Assembly: GCA_023459215.1 (NCBI GenBank)
Contig: JAEWVF010000104.1
Span: forward strand, 28,864 to 92,863
Direction of reading: 5' to 3'
From: Chloroflexota bacterium
GTDB lineage: Bacteria; Chloroflexota; Anaerolineae; Anaerolineales; Villigracilaceae
DNA: 64,000 nucleotides
The position numbers and the translations under genes are program-made. The notes under the pieces were generated by a model. It was not told where the DNA came from and made no database searches. It saw only the letters and a program-made list of their open reading frames with translations. Shown here piece after piece: positions 16,031 through 23,516 of the stretch (position 1 is the stretch's first letter; every line of letters starts with the position of its first letter).

Positions 16031-16518
16031 GAACAAGTTTTATTAACCAACGAACCTACGCCCGTTCAACGGGTTTGAAGAACACTTTTGGCGATTTTAC
16101 CTGCCTGAATTGCGGCAGTTTTGTCTGTGCGGATGCGGCCCTTTCGGGCGTTCACCACCGCAACCATTGTCCGTACTGTCTGGCCTCGCGTCACCTTGAC
16201 CTGTTCGAGGCCGGCGACCGGCTTTCAGCCTGTAAGGGAGCGATGCTGGCGGTGGCCCTGACCTGGAAGCGCAGCCTGAAGAAGTACGCCCGTACCGGTG
16301 ACGGGGAGTTGATGCTGGTGCATCGCTGTCGCGACTGCGGCGGCCTGTCGATTAACCGCATCGCCGCGGATGACGACAATGCCCGCATCCTGGCGCTCCT
16401 GCATGGTTCTGCCGTTTTGGAAGTTGCGCTACGTGAAACCTGCCGCGCTGCCGGTATCCAGGTTTTGGGCGCGGGGGAAACCCACCTGGTGACGCGCTGC
16501 CTTTTCGGCCAAAACTGA
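16027..16518 (+). CDS. RNHCP-domain zinc-ribbon protein
   Basis: A 163-residue protein. The N-terminal 90 residues have F-T-C-L-N-C-G-S-F-V, the name-giving R-N-H-C-P-Y-C-L-A-S motif and D-R-x-S-A-C-K-G-A-M. A second cysteine pair C-R-D-C-G-G-L-S-I-N-R follows near residue 102. The two Cys pairs suggest one or two zinc sites. The domain's biochemical function is not established. Translational coupling to rsgA (4-nt overlap) argues for a ribosome-linked role; this is inference from context only. Confidence 0.85.
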   Translation: MRTSFINQRTYARSTGLKNTFGDFTCLNCGSFVCADAALSGVHHRNHCPYCLASRHLDLFEAGDRLSACKGAMLAVALTWKRSLKKYARTGDGELMLVHRCRDCGGLSINRIAADDDNARILALLHGSAVLEVALRETCRAAGIQVLGAGETHLVTRCLFGQN

Positions 16519-16523
16519 TCAAA

Positions 16524-16568
16524 CGCTCATCGTTTTGCCATTTTGAGTTAACGGTAAAACGATGAGCG
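16524..16568. other. Long hairpin downstream of the RNHCP gene
   Basis: A 16-bp stem with one G-T pair (16524-16539 with 16553-16568) and a 13-nt loop, 6 nt after the RNHCP stop. No T tract follows on the plus strand. It may end or protect the rsgA transcript, or bind a protein upstream of the next promoter. Confidence 0.6.
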
Positions 16569-16592
16569 TGTTCGTGTTTAAAAATCGATTAC

Positions 16593-16621
16593 TGGACAGA
16601 AACCCCCGCCTCGACTAAACT
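16593..16621 (+). promoter_or_regulatory. Promoter of the alpha-oxoamine synthase gene
   Basis: TGGACA (16593-16598), 17 nt, then TAAACT (16616-16621), 33 nt before the chosen ATG. Confidence 0.6.
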
Positions 16622-16653
16622 TGACGCGTTATTCTTGTTGTGAAGGAGCATTT

Positions 16654-17859
16654 ATGGATTTCCAAAACGATAATTCCCTGACCCGGCGTATGGCCGTTTT
16701 GCAGCAACGCGTCAAAATGATGCGCGACCATGACTTTTATTTCTACAATCAGCCGGTGCAGGAAGTGCTGGGCGGGTCGAAAGTGATTGTTAATGGCCGT
16801 GAAATGGGTATGTACGCTTCGTATAGCTACCTGGGGCTGGTGGGACATCCGCGCATCAACGAGGCCGCCAAACGCGCCATCGACAAATATGGCACCGGCA
16901 CGCACGGTGTCCGCACCCTGGCCGGTTCGCTGGGCGTTCACCGTGAACTGGAAGAGACGATTGCCGCTTTCAAGCACACCGAAGATGCTGTCACCTATAC
17001 CTCCGGCTATGCCACCAACCTGACCGTGATTTCGACTCTGATGGGCCGCGGCGACTATGTGCTTTCGGACAAGCTCAACCACGCTTCGATTGTCGATGGT
17101 TGTATGATGTCTGGCGCGGAATTCCGCCGTTTTCGCCACAACGATATGGACGACCTCGAAAAGCGTTTGCAGCAGGTGCCTGAAGGCGTGACCAAGCTGG
17201 TGGTGGCGGATGCGGTCTTCAGCATGGATGGCGATGTGATCGACCTGCCCAAGATGGTGGAACTGTGCCGCAAATATGGCGCTTACCTGATGATGGATGA
17301 AGCTCACTCGGTTGGCGTGCTCGGCAAGACTGGGCGCGGCATCGAAGAGTATTTTGATATGTGGGACAGCGTCGACATCAAGATGGGCACGCTTTCCAAA
17401 ACCATCCCCTCGGCGGGCGGTTATGTTGCCGGGAAAAAAGAGTTGATCGATTTCCTGCGGCATGGTTCTCGGGCTTACATCTTCTCGGCGGCGTTGCCGC
17501 CCGGGCAGGCTGCCGCCGCCAGCGAAGCCTTTAAGGTTATCCTGGATGAACCCTGGCGCATCGACAAGCTCAACCATAACACCGATTTGTTCATCAACGG
17601 CCTGAAAGGCATGGGTTTCGATACCATGTTGACCACCACCGCCATTGTGCCGGTGTTGTGCGGCACTGATGAGCGCGCCTTTGCCCTGACCCAGGCCTGC
17701 CAGCGTAACGATGTCTTCGTTCTGCCGGTGGTTTCGCCGGCTGTGCCCGAAGGTCTCTCGCGCCTGCGCGCCACCGTCCTGGCCTCGCACGAGGATGATG
17801 AGATCAAACGCGCGATGGGCATCATCGAAAAGGCCGGCAAGGAAATCGGGATTATTTAG
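16654..17859 (+). CDS. Alpha-oxoamine synthase (KBL/AONS/serine palmitoyltransferase family)
   Basis: A 401-residue fold-type I PLP enzyme. Key motifs are Y-S-Y-L-G-L, G-T-G-T-H-G-V-R-T-L-A-G-S, D-E-A-H-S-V-G-V-L-G and T-L-S-K-T-I-P-S-A-G-G, with the PLP lysine at K249. The family condenses an amino acid with an acyl-CoA: glycine C-acetyltransferase, biotin-pathway 7-keto synthase, or serine palmitoyltransferase. No biotin or threonine dehydrogenase gene lies nearby, so the product is open; the gene stands alone between its promoter and a terminator. ATG at 16654 has GAAGGAG just upstream. Sphingolipid-type synthesis is a possibility but unproven. Confidence 0.85.
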   Translation: MDFQNDNSLTRRMAVLQQRVKMMRDHDFYFYNQPVQEVLGGSKVIVNGREMGMYASYSYLGLVGHPRINEAAKRAIDKYGTGTHGVRTLAGSLGVHRELEETIAAFKHTEDAVTYTSGYATNLTVISTLMGRGDYVLSDKLNHASIVDGCMMSGAEFRRFRHNDMDDLEKRLQQVPEGVTKLVVADAVFSMDGDVIDLPKMVELCRKYGAYLMMDEAHSVGVLGKTGRGIEEYFDMWDSVDIKMGTLSKTIPSAGGYVAGKKELIDFLRHGSRAYIFSAALPPGQAAAASEAFKVILDEPWRIDKLNHNTDLFINGLKGMGFDTMLTTTAIVPVLCGTDERAFALTQACQRNDVFVLPVVSPAVPEGLSRLRATVLASHEDDEIKRAMGIIEKAGKEIGII

Positions 17860-17880
17860 AGTTACAACGGTAAGCAGTAG

Positions 17881-17907
17881 GGGCGACCCATCGGGTCGCC
17901 CTTTTTT
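17881..17907 (+). terminator. Terminator after the alpha-oxoamine synthase
   Basis: Perfect 9-bp stem GGGCGACCC/GGGTCGCCC with a 3-nt loop and six T. Confidence 0.92.
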
Positions 17908-18039
17908 GTTTTAAATCGGGGAATTCTGATATTACTTCTTAATTTTTATAACATTTTTCTTATATATTGCCGCTAGAATTTGATTTGTTGCAATAGAAAT
18001 TTCAACCGAGAACCAAACTTAAAAGTGGAGAGATAGACC

Positions 18040-19143
18040 ATGAAATGGCAATGGAAACTTGGAACGTTCGCTGGCATTGATGTTTTCATCCATGCCACCT
18101 TTTTGTTGATTGTGGGCTGGTTTGGCTTGAGCTATTGGCTCGAATCGCAAACCGTTTGGGCGGTGCTGGAGGGGATCGCCTTTATCCTGCTGCTGTTCCT
18201 GTTTGTGACCCTGCACGAGTATGGACACGCCCTGACGGCCCGCCGCTACGGCATCCGCACCCGCGACATCACCCTCTATCCGATGGGTGGGGTGGCCAGG
18301 CTGGAACGGATGCCGGAGAAACCGATCCAGGAATTGTGGGTGGCCCTGGCCGGCCCGGCGGTGAACGTGGTGATTGCCGCAGCCCTGTTTGTTTATCTGC
18401 TGGTGACAAATGCGATTGTCCCGTTCAGCCAGCTGACCCTGACGACCGGCTCCTTCATCGAGCGGCTGATGATTGTCAACGTTTCGCTGGTGCTGTTCAA
18501 CCTGATTCCCGCTTTCCCAATGGATGGCGGCCGTGTGCTGCGCGCTGTCCTGGCGATGAACATGGATTATGTCAAGGCCACCCAGATTGCCGCCACCATC
18601 GGCCAGGGCATGGCCTTCCTGTTCGGCTTTATCGGTCTGTTTACCAATCCATTCCTGCTCTTCATCGCCTTCTTCGTTTGGATGGGCGCCTCGCAGGAGG
18701 CCAGCATGGTACAGATGAAAAATGCCCTGGGCGGCATCCCGGTCGCGCGCGCCATGTTGACCAATTACCAGACGCTTTCGCCGCGCGATTCGCTTTCGCG
18801 CATGGGTGAGTTGATTTTGGCCGGTTCGCAGCACGATTTCCCGGTGGTCGAGGAGGGCCGGGTGTTGGGCATCGTCACCCGCGACGATTTCCTGTCAGCC
18901 CTGACTCGCCAGGGGCAGACGGTGGCCGTGCTCAACGTGATGCGCTCCGGCCTGCCCGAAGTCGACTCGTACGAGATGGTCGAAAGCGCTCTGGTGCGCA
19001 TCCAGGAGAGCGGATCGCCAGTTTTGCCGGTGACCCATGCCGGCCAGCTTGTCGGTTTGATCAACGCCGAGAACATCACCGAATTCCTGATGATTCGCTC
19101 GGCGCTCAAAGCCAGTTCAGTGGTTGTGATTAATCCCCAGTAA
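18040..19143 (+). CDS. Site-2 protease (M50) with CBS domain pair
   Basis: A 367-residue intramembrane zinc protease with six or so membrane spans in the first 220 residues. The zinc motif H-E-Y-G-H is at residues 59-63 and the third ligand in A-F-P-M-D-G-G-R-V at 162. Two C-terminal CBS motifs (about residues 235-360) contain L-G-I-V-T-R-D-D-F and G-L-I-N-A-E-N. It cuts membrane-bound substrates such as anti-sigma factors; CBS domains often sense adenine nucleotides, so cleavage may respond to energy state (family knowledge). No anti-sigma partner is adjacent. The gene appears monocistronic. Confidence 0.9.
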   Translation: MKWQWKLGTFAGIDVFIHATFLLIVGWFGLSYWLESQTVWAVLEGIAFILLLFLFVTLHEYGHALTARRYGIRTRDITLYPMGGVARLERMPEKPIQELWVALAGPAVNVVIAAALFVYLLVTNAIVPFSQLTLTTGSFIERLMIVNVSLVLFNLIPAFPMDGGRVLRAVLAMNMDYVKATQIAATIGQGMAFLFGFIGLFTNPFLLFIAFFVWMGASQEASMVQMKNALGGIPVARAMLTNYQTLSPRDSLSRMGELILAGSQHDFPVVEEGRVLGIVTRDDFLSALTRQGQTVAVLNVMRSGLPEVDSYEMVESALVRIQESGSPVLPVTHAGQLVGLINAENITEFLMIRSALKASSVVVINPQ

Positions 19144-19160
19144 GTTCTTGCGTAAAAAAT

Positions 19161-19200
19161 AAGCGCCGCCCGGCAGGGTAAAGCCCGGCGGCGCTTTTGT
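19161..19200 (+). terminator. Terminator after the site-2 protease
   Basis: 10-bp GC-rich stem AAGCGCCGCC/GGCGGCGCTT (19161-19170, 19187-19196) ending in T residues. It lies between convergent genes. Confidence 0.85.
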
Positions 19201-19214
19201 CTTTGTGTTATTTG

Positions 19215-19856
19215 TCAGTCTTCAACCAGCGCTTGCGGTTCGAGCGGTTTGTGCGGCTCGACTTTGAGCAGCTTGAACCCAGCTTGCACGGATGGCCCAA
19301 TCAGCACGGCAAAGACGACCGTCCCGATGCCGGCTGGGCCGCCCAGCAGCCAGCCGACCAGCACCACGGTCACTTCGATGATCGCCCGCGCAACACGGAT
19401 GCTGACGCCCGTCGTGCGCCGGATGGCCAGCATCAGGCTGTCGCGCGGACCGGCGCCCGCATCCACCCCGATGTAAATCGCGCTGGCCAGGCCCATCGCG
19501 CCGATTGCCACCAAAAGCATCGGGATTTGCAGCAACAGGTTGTCCTGCACTGAGGGGATTGTCCACAACCCCAGATCGATCCACGGGCCGACGCTCAAGA
19601 TGTTTGCTAGCGTGCCCCAGCCGATTTTTTCGCGCATGATCAGCGCGCCGGAAAGCACCACAAACCCCATCAAAACGGTAACGGTTCCGGGGCTGACGCC
19701 AACGATTTTTGAGAGCGCCACTTCGAGCACAGCCCAGGCGCTGGTGCCCAGATTGGCGCGGATCATGGCGGCGATGGCAAAGCCAAAAATGGCAAAGCCG
19801 ACCTGGATAATTAGAAATTCTTTCCAAAAAGTTTTCCAACGGATTGGTTTGAACAT
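19215..19856 (-). CDS. YczE/YitT-like integral membrane protein
   Basis: A 213-residue membrane protein with five or so hydrophobic segments. Features of the YczE group are R-A-N-L-G-T-S-A-W near residue 35, G-A-G-P-R-D-S-L-M-L-A near residue 130 and a C-terminal segment ending in charged residues. The function of this family is poorly known. The start at 19856 has AAGGAGC immediately upstream; a longer frame exists but is not supported. It lies downstream of a small membrane gene but behind a terminator, so it likely has its own promoter. Confidence 0.7.
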   Translation of the reverse strand: MFKPIRWKTFWKEFLIIQVGFAIFGFAIAAMIRANLGTSAWAVLEVALSKIVGVSPGTVTVLMGFVVLSGALIMREKIGWGTLANILSVGPWIDLGLWTIPSVQDNLLLQIPMLLVAIGAMGLASAIYIGVDAGAGPRDSLMLAIRRTTGVSIRVARAIIEVTVVLVGWLLGGPAGIGTVVFAVLIGPSVQAGFKLLKVEPHKPLEPQALVED

Positions 19857-19900
19857 ACTGCTCCTTAAGACGAATCGCCCCATCATATCACGAGCGCAAT

Positions 19901-19934
19901 AAAAAACAAGCCGCTGCGTTTGCAACGCAACGGC
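19901..19934 (-). terminator. Terminator after the 115-residue membrane protein
   Basis: An 11-bp stem with one mismatch (19910-19920 with 19924-19934). Read on the minus strand, a T-rich run follows. Confidence 0.75.
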
Positions 19935-19954
19935 CTGCAACGTTGGCATGCTTG

Positions 19955-20302
19955 TTATTTGCTCAGGCGTTTGATCTCATCGCGCGTATCGAGCGCATTC
20001 CCGATTAGGACGGCAAACAGCAGGAAAATCAGCGCCACGAACAACCCGCCCAGGACACCCCACAATACGCCGAAAAACGAGGTCAGGATGCCGGTGGCTA
20101 CCCCGCCGAGCAGAACGGTCCAGACGATGGAGCGCCAGATACGTGGGATGGTCTGCCAGGCTTCCTTGAGCGAGACGCTGCGGTCGATGCGCCGTTCTCG
20201 TTCGGCGCTGTACTGCTGTTCCTTGCGGATTTTGGTCAGCGGATCGCGGGCTGAAAGCTGGCGTTCGCGCAAGCGCTTTAGGCGTTCCTGTTCATCAGAC
20301 AT
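19955..20302 (-). CDS. Small two-span membrane protein of unknown function
   Basis: A 115-residue protein I do not recognise. The first 45 residues are very basic and acidic with many Arg and Glu (R-E-R-Q, E-R-E-R-R-I-D-R), predicted cytoplasmic helix. Two hydrophobic spans follow (about residues 60-105) with glycine-rich turns, then a short charged tail. It is divergent from the RlmI-type methyltransferase. No function is suggested by context. Confidence 0.6.
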   Translation of the reverse strand: MSDEQERLKRLRERQLSARDPLTKIRKEQQYSAERERRIDRSVSLKEAWQTIPRIWRSIVWTVLLGGVATGILTSFFGVLWGVLGGLFVALIFLLFAVLIGNALDTRDEIKRLSK

Positions 20303-20406
20303 GGCTTATCTCCTGAAACCGGGCAGTCCTGCTGTTTAATGATAAACTCAAACCGCGTTTTATGCAGCTTACAATTTACTTTGAAAAACATTCCGCAAAT
20401 TCCAAT

Positions 20407-21594
20407 ATGGCATCCATCATTCTCAAACCTGGACGTGAAAAATCTCTCCTGCGCCGCCACCCGTGGGTCTTTTCGGGCGCGGTCGCGCAGGTCAACGGCA
20501 ACCCGGCCCCCGGCGCAACCGTTGACGTGCGTGCCGCCGACGGACTCTGGCTGGCGCGCGCCGCTTACTCTCCCAGCTCCCAGATTCGGGCGCGGGTCTG
20601 GACCTTTGACCCGGACGAAGCGGTGGATGCTGACTTTTTCAGACGGCGGATGGAAAAAGCGCTCGCGCAGCGCGCCGCCCTAGGCCTGGCTGCCGTTACC
20701 GATTCGATGCGCCTCGTCCATGCCGAATCGGACCAAATCCCCGGCCTGGTGGTGGATCGTTATGGAGAGACTCTCGTCCTGCAAGCCTTAACGGCTGGCT
20801 GCGAGTTTTGGCGCGAGACCCTGGCCGACCTGCTGCTCGAACTGACCGGCGCGAGCGCCATCTACGAGCGTTCCGATGCCGACGTGCGCGAACTGGAAGG
20901 TTTACCCCCTCGAAGCGGCCTCCTGCGCGGCACGCTTCACGCTTCACGTTTCACTATTCAAGAGTACGGTCTTAAATTCCTCGTCGATGTTGCCTCTGGC
21001 CACAAGACCGGCTTCTACCTCGACCAGCGCGCCAACCGCAACCGGATCGGTCAACTGGCTGCTGGGCGGGATGTGCTCAATTGTTTTTGCTATACGGGCG
21101 GGTTTAGCATCCACGCTGCGGCGGGAGGGGCTAAATCGGTTTTGTCGGTTGACACCAGCGGCGAAGCGTTGGCGTTGGGGCAGGAAAATGCCCGATTAAA
21201 CGGGATTCCAGTCGACAGCCTGGATTGGTCCGATGTGGATGTGTTCACAGCGCTGAGAAAATTCCGTGATCAGAACAGCTCCTGGGATTTGATCGTTCTC
21301 GATCCGCCCAAATTTGCTCCAACTGCCGCCCAGGCCGAGAAAGCGGCGCGCGGCTACAAGGACATCAACCGCCTGTCCTTCAAGCTGCTGCGCCCTGGCG
21401 GCATTTTGGCCACGTTTTCGTGTTCGGGCGGCATCGACGCGGCCCTGTTCCAGAAAATTGTAGCTTCGGCGGCCCTGGATGCGGGCGTGGAGGCTCAGAT
21501 TGTCGAAACGATGACCCAGGGGTCGGATCATCCTGTCTCGATTCACTTCCCGGAGGGGGCGTATTTGAAGGGGCTGGTTTGTGTGAAGGGCTAA
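20407..21594 (+). CDS. RlmI-type 23S rRNA cytosine methyltransferase
   Basis: A 395-residue class I SAM methyltransferase with an N-terminal PUA domain (L-K-P-G-R-E-K-S-L-L-R-R-H-P-W-V-F-S-G-A), a linker, and a Rossmann domain with D-V-A-S-G-H-K-T-G-F-Y-L-D-Q-R. The SAM loop is V-L-N-C-F-C-Y-T-G-G-F-S and the catalytic region L-D-P-P-K-F-A near residue 300. It methylates a cytosine C5 in large-subunit rRNA in the RlmI family. I prefer the ATG at 20407 because its product begins like family members. The spacer has a TACAAT -10-like box near 20370 and no clear ribosome site, so weak or leaderless initiation is possible. Confidence 0.88.
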   Translation: MASIILKPGREKSLLRRHPWVFSGAVAQVNGNPAPGATVDVRAADGLWLARAAYSPSSQIRARVWTFDPDEAVDADFFRRRMEKALAQRAALGLAAVTDSMRLVHAESDQIPGLVVDRYGETLVLQALTAGCEFWRETLADLLLELTGASAIYERSDADVRELEGLPPRSGLLRGTLHASRFTIQEYGLKFLVDVASGHKTGFYLDQRANRNRIGQLAAGRDVLNCFCYTGGFSIHAAAGGAKSVLSVDTSGEALALGQENARLNGIPVDSLDWSDVDVFTALRKFRDQNSSWDLIVLDPPKFAPTAAQAEKAARGYKDINRLSFKLLRPGGILATFSCSGGIDAALFQKIVASAALDAGVEAQIVETMTQGSDHPVSIHFPEGAYLKGLVCVKG

Positions 21595-22461
21595 TCAGAA
21601 CAACGTCATCTGTTCACTTTCCGGCTGATAAAATGGCATTTTACTGGCAATGCCCAAACGGGTACACTCCTCGTTGAAAATCTCCCCCAAACGCCTCGCG
21701 CGCGGACTTTCAGCCCAATACTTTTCCCCATAGCGTCGCCGGTATTGTTCTCTCATGCCGGGGAAAAACCGGTCGAGCTTTTCGTAAAAATAGGCGCGCT
21801 GGCGGTCGCGCAGGGTCAGCCCAAACGCCGGCAGGATGTACCTGGCCCCGGCCTCGCCCGCCATCCGCACCAGGGCGCGGATATTTTCATCGCTATCCTC
21901 AAGGAACGGCAGGATCGGCATCATCGTCACCCCGGCGGTGATGCCGTTTTCGTTCAGCGTTTTGAGCGCCGCAAACCTGCGCGAGCTGACCGGCGCGCCC
22001 GGCTCCAGTTTTTTGCTGAGGGCATCATCCGCGCTGGTGATGGTGAAACTGACCGCTGCGTAAACCTGCTGAATCTCTTGCAGGATGTCCACGTCGCGGA
22101 GCACGAGATCGCTTTTGGTGATGATGTGCACCGGGAATTTTGCCGCAGCGATGATTTGGAGCGCGCCCCGCGTCAGCCTGCGCTCGGTTTCGATGGGCAT
22201 GTACGGGTCGTTCATCGAGCCCGTGCCGATGGTTCCTTTCACCCGTTTGCGCCGAATCTCGTCTGAGAGTCTCTCCAGCGCGTTGACCTTGACCTGGATC
22301 TCGGCAAAATCGGCAATCTGGTAACATTCGCTGCGCGAATCGCAGTAAATGCACTGATGTTGGCAGCCGCGGTACAGGTTCATCGTGTACTTGATCCCGA
22401 ACCATTTGTCGGGCTGTTTTGCGCTTGAAAGCAGGGTTTTGGCGAGGATTTCAGTGGCCAT
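21595..22461 (-). CDS. Radical SAM protein (spore photoproduct lyase-like)
   Basis: A 288-residue protein with the 4Fe-4S/SAM triad in R-G-C-Q-H-Q-C-I-Y-C-D-S-R near residue 35. It resembles the group often annotated as SPL-family or Rv2578c-like radical SAM proteins, with G-T-I-G-T-G-S-M-N-D-P-Y and H-I-I-T-K-S-D-L-V-L-R-D. The exact reaction of this group is not known. Its stop directly abuts the stop of the convergent methyltransferase. The ATG at 22461 is preferred over an upstream TTG that has too close a ribosome site. Confidence 0.8.
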   Translation of the reverse strand: MATEILAKTLLSSAKQPDKWFGIKYTMNLYRGCQHQCIYCDSRSECYQIADFAEIQVKVNALERLSDEIRRKRVKGTIGTGSMNDPYMPIETERRLTRGALQIIAAAKFPVHIITKSDLVLRDVDILQEIQQVYAAVSFTITSADDALSKKLEPGAPVSSRRFAALKTLNENGITAGVTMMPILPFLEDSDENIRALVRMAGEAGARYILPAFGLTLRDRQRAYFYEKLDRFFPGMREQYRRRYGEKYWAESPRARRLGEIFNEECTRLGIASKMPFYQPESEQMTLF

Positions 22462-22479
22462 GTGATTATTAACCTGCAA

Positions 22480-22595
22480 ATGTCCTTCGACTACGCTGTT
22501 TTACATCAAAGCGTCAGGCCCTGAACGGAGGGCAGCGCGTAGTTGGCGCAGCCTGTGTCGCAGGACGCTCCGCTCAGGACTTGGTAAGAAGTTTA
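22480..22595. repeat. Spacer with GAGCGGAG-family repeats
   Basis: No gene is visible. Short units such as CTTCGACTACGC, CTGAACGGAG and CTCCGCTCAGG match those in the 10401-10621 spacer on one strand or the other. This suggests members of one dispersed repeat family. Confidence 0.45.
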
Positions 22596-22631
22596 TTAAA
22601 AAACGACCGGGACGCGTCCCGGTCGTTTTTC
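22596..22631 (-). terminator. Perfect palindromic terminator
   Basis: A self-complementary stem centred on GACGCGTC with A and T runs at both ends. It closes the minus-strand small membrane gene. Confidence 0.9.
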
Positions 22632-22646
22632 GTTCCTGTTTCTGAC

Positions 22647-22865
22647 TTAATCGTCGCCCAGGGCGGTGATGGCGCGCAGCAGGCCGAAGACCAGCAGGCC
22701 AATCTTGATGCCCTCTGTAGCGGTCAGGGGCGCATCCTTATGGTTTTTCTCGGCCCGGCGCGAGAGCAGCACAGCGGCAATCAGGCCGGTCAAGGCGCCG
22801 ATCAACGCGCCGCCGAGCAGGATGCGGGAACTGGAATGTTTGACAATCTCTTCGTTTTTAGCCAT
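22647..22865 (-). CDS. Small two-span membrane protein of unknown function
   Basis: A 72-residue protein with two glycine/alanine-rich hydrophobic segments (about 14-35 and 51-66) separated by a charged linker S-R-R-A-E-K-N-H-K-D. It is loosely like YtxH-type small membrane proteins but not clearly a member. It is probably co-transcribed with the 141-residue membrane gene 23 nt upstream and ends at a strong terminator. Confidence 0.6.
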   Translation of the reverse strand: MAKNEEIVKHSSSRILLGGALIGALTGLIAAVLLSRRAEKNHKDAPLTATEGIKIGLLVFGLLRAITALGDD

Positions 22866-22888
22866 TTTAAGTCTCCAAAGGGAAAGCG

Positions 22889-23314
22889 TCAGTCGCGTTT
22901 GAGAAAACCTTGCAGGGTATCGACCCAGGCCCGGAAGCGAATCACCCGGTTGCTGATTTCAGCGGCATACCACTGGATCTTGGTCGTGATCATCAGCACA
23001 TATTCCTGGGCCAGGCCGGTATAGGCTGGGGTCGTTTTGAGCAGGCGTTGCAGACCATAAATCAGGGCGACCAGGATTCCCAAAAAGATGAGCAGGAAAA
23101 ACATCAGCGGGATGACGATCCAGATGGTTGAAATCGCAGCCCAGCGTTCCACATCCCCGCTGGGGGTGAAGGTGGAATAGGCCACCAATACGAACAGCGC
23201 CAGGATCAGGATGCTGCTCAGGATGACCGGCAGCAAAATCTGGCGCGTGGTTTCGCGTTTGTGTTTGAGATAGCTGACCCGGTCAGGGCGGGGGATGGGA
23301 AGTTTTTTGTCCAC
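22889..23314 (-). CDS. Membrane protein of unknown function
   Basis: A 141-residue protein I do not recognise. A basic N-terminus (R-P-D-R-V-S-Y-L-K-H-K-R) is followed by two long hydrophobic spans (about 27-47 and 63-90). A C-terminal amphipathic part of about 50 residues follows, with many Arg and aromatic residues. It heads a two-gene unit with the 72-residue protein. Confidence 0.6.
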   Translation of the reverse strand: MDKKLPIPRPDRVSYLKHKRETTRQILLPVILSSILILALFVLVAYSTFTPSGDVERWAAISTIWIVIPLMFFLLIFLGILVALIYGLQRLLKTTPAYTGLAQEYVLMITTKIQWYAAEISNRVIRFRAWVDTLQGFLKRD

Positions 23315-23345
23315 AACAATATTTTAGCACAAGTGGGAGGGCGAA

Positions 23346-23465
23346 TTAAACATTATCTTGCAAACGCGGGTTGAGGATGCGTTCCAGCGCCGAACCGAGC
23401 AAGGCGAAGGCCAGGCTGGTCAATAAAAGCAGGGCGATGGGTTGCAGCACCCAGAATTTCGGCAT
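23346..23465 (-). pseudogene. Remnant: C-terminal end of a DppC/OppC-type ABC permease
   Basis: On the minus strand a short frame ends A-F-A-L-L-G-S-A-L-E-R-I-L-N-P-R-L followed by four residues and TAA. The hydrophobic run before it and the L-G-x-A-L-x-x-x-L-N/D-P-R-L ending match the C-terminus of peptide/nickel ABC permeases. A local ATG (23465) exists, but the rest of the roughly 280-residue protein is absent: the MFS gene ends 51 nt further upstream. I read it as a decayed or deleted permease gene. It is too short to be functional. Confidence 0.65.
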
Positions 23466-23516
23466 CCAGATTATAACTGTTGCGCTGGGGCTTTTCGCTC
23501 AAAAAATCGGATCGCT

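Noticed and set aside
16615..17790. 391-residue ORF opposite the alpha-oxoamine synthase
   Set aside because: His/Asp-rich antisense shadow without conserved motifs.
20362..20406. N-terminal extension of the RlmI-type enzyme
   Set aside because: It precedes the probable -10 region and adds no family-like sequence.
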